Assembly (NCBI GenBank): GCA_021731205.1
Contig: JAKFXV010000273.1
Coordinates: forward strand, 1 to 5,821
Direction: 5' to 3'
Length of the DNA stretch: 5,821 nt
From: Nocardioides sp.
GTDB lineage: Bacteria; Actinomycetota; Actinomycetes; Propionibacteriales; Nocardioidaceae
Shown here: one piece after another, positions 5,730 to 5,821 of the stretch
Layout: each line of letters starts with the position of its first letter
Position numbering within the stretch: position 1 is the first letter of the stretch
Position numbers and translations under genes: made by a program
Notes under the pieces: model-generated
Databases searched by the model: none
Seen by the model: only the letters and a program-made list of their open reading frames with translations
What the model was told of the DNA's origin: nothing

Positions 5730-5821
5730 GTGCCAGCACCCGTCGCCGCCGACCTTCACGTGGACACTGTCAGCCGGGCGGGCGAGGACCCTGACCGCGA
5801 ACAGCCCTGGGCGGAGTTGGG
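5730..5821 (+). CDS. purL: Phosphoribosylformylglycinamidine synthase subunit PurL, N-terminal fragment cut by the window edge
   Basis: Only the first 30 codons are present, open to the end of the window. From a GTG they read VPAPVAADLHVDTVSRAG and then EDPDREQPWAELG. The D-T-V...A...P...Q-P-W-A-E-L-G pattern is characteristic of the N-terminus of actinobacterial PurL, the large ATP-using subunit of FGAM synthase that works with the PurS and PurQ encoded upstream. The GTG at 5730 is chosen because a TAnnnT box ends six bases before it. The in-frame GTG at 5760 would start directly at the conserved DTV but has no promoter or Shine-Dalgarno of its own. The call rests on a short stretch and on neighbourhood, since purS and purQ lie 1.6 kb upstream on the same strand. 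Confidence 0.82.
   Translation, partial: MPAPVAADLHVDTVSRAGEDPDREQPWAEL

Noticed and set aside
5581..5739. A start at 5739 that extends the secreted protein by 53 residues
   Set aside because: It would overlap the purL start, bury the signal peptide inside the protein and ignore the good AGGAG before 5580.

Overview
The window reads as a chromosomal stretch of a high-GC actinobacterium. The evidence is the strong G/C bias at third codon positions, frequent GTG starts, TAnnnT -10 boxes placed directly before start codons (leaderless mRNAs), and an Rv2525c/DUF1906-type secreted protein. The style fits Propionibacteriales (Nocardioides-like), but that taxon is an inference and I could not test it.

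Layout from left to right. (1) The C-terminal part of purC (SAICAR synthase), cut by the left edge, overlaps by one base a small SRPBCC/START-like lipid-binding-fold gene. (2) A convergent minus-strand gene encodes a small NYN/PIN-like (YacP-type) putative RNase. (3) A plus-strand 519-aa AMP-forming acyl-CoA synthetase is divergent from it; both genes appear to have leaderless promoters in the 82-bp gap between them. (4) purS and purQ, overlapping at GTGA, encode two of the three subunits of FGAM synthase. (5) A 135-bp intergenic segment between convergent genes is full of repeats: a 26-bp direct repeat with 24/26 identity and a 10-bp perfect inverted repeat. (6) A minus-strand secreted protein has a signal peptide, an Rv2525c-like glycoside-hydrolase-like barrel and two C-terminal peptidoglycan-binding-like repeats. 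(7) At the right edge is the leaderless GTG start and first 30 codons of purL, the large FGAM synthase subunit.

The theme is de novo purine synthesis. PurS, PurQ and PurL together convert FGAR to FGAM, and PurC acts later in the same pathway. In this genome the pur genes are dispersed among unrelated genes: a lipid or acyl-CoA gene, a putative nuclease and a cell-wall gene. The purL start is separated from purQ by an antisense secreted-protein gene, so purL must use its own promoter, and a good leaderless one is visible.

I see no CRISPR array, transposase, tRNA or rRNA, and no stretch over 300 bases without a gene. I found no convincing undescribed system. The least explained sequence is the repeat-rich segment after purQ.
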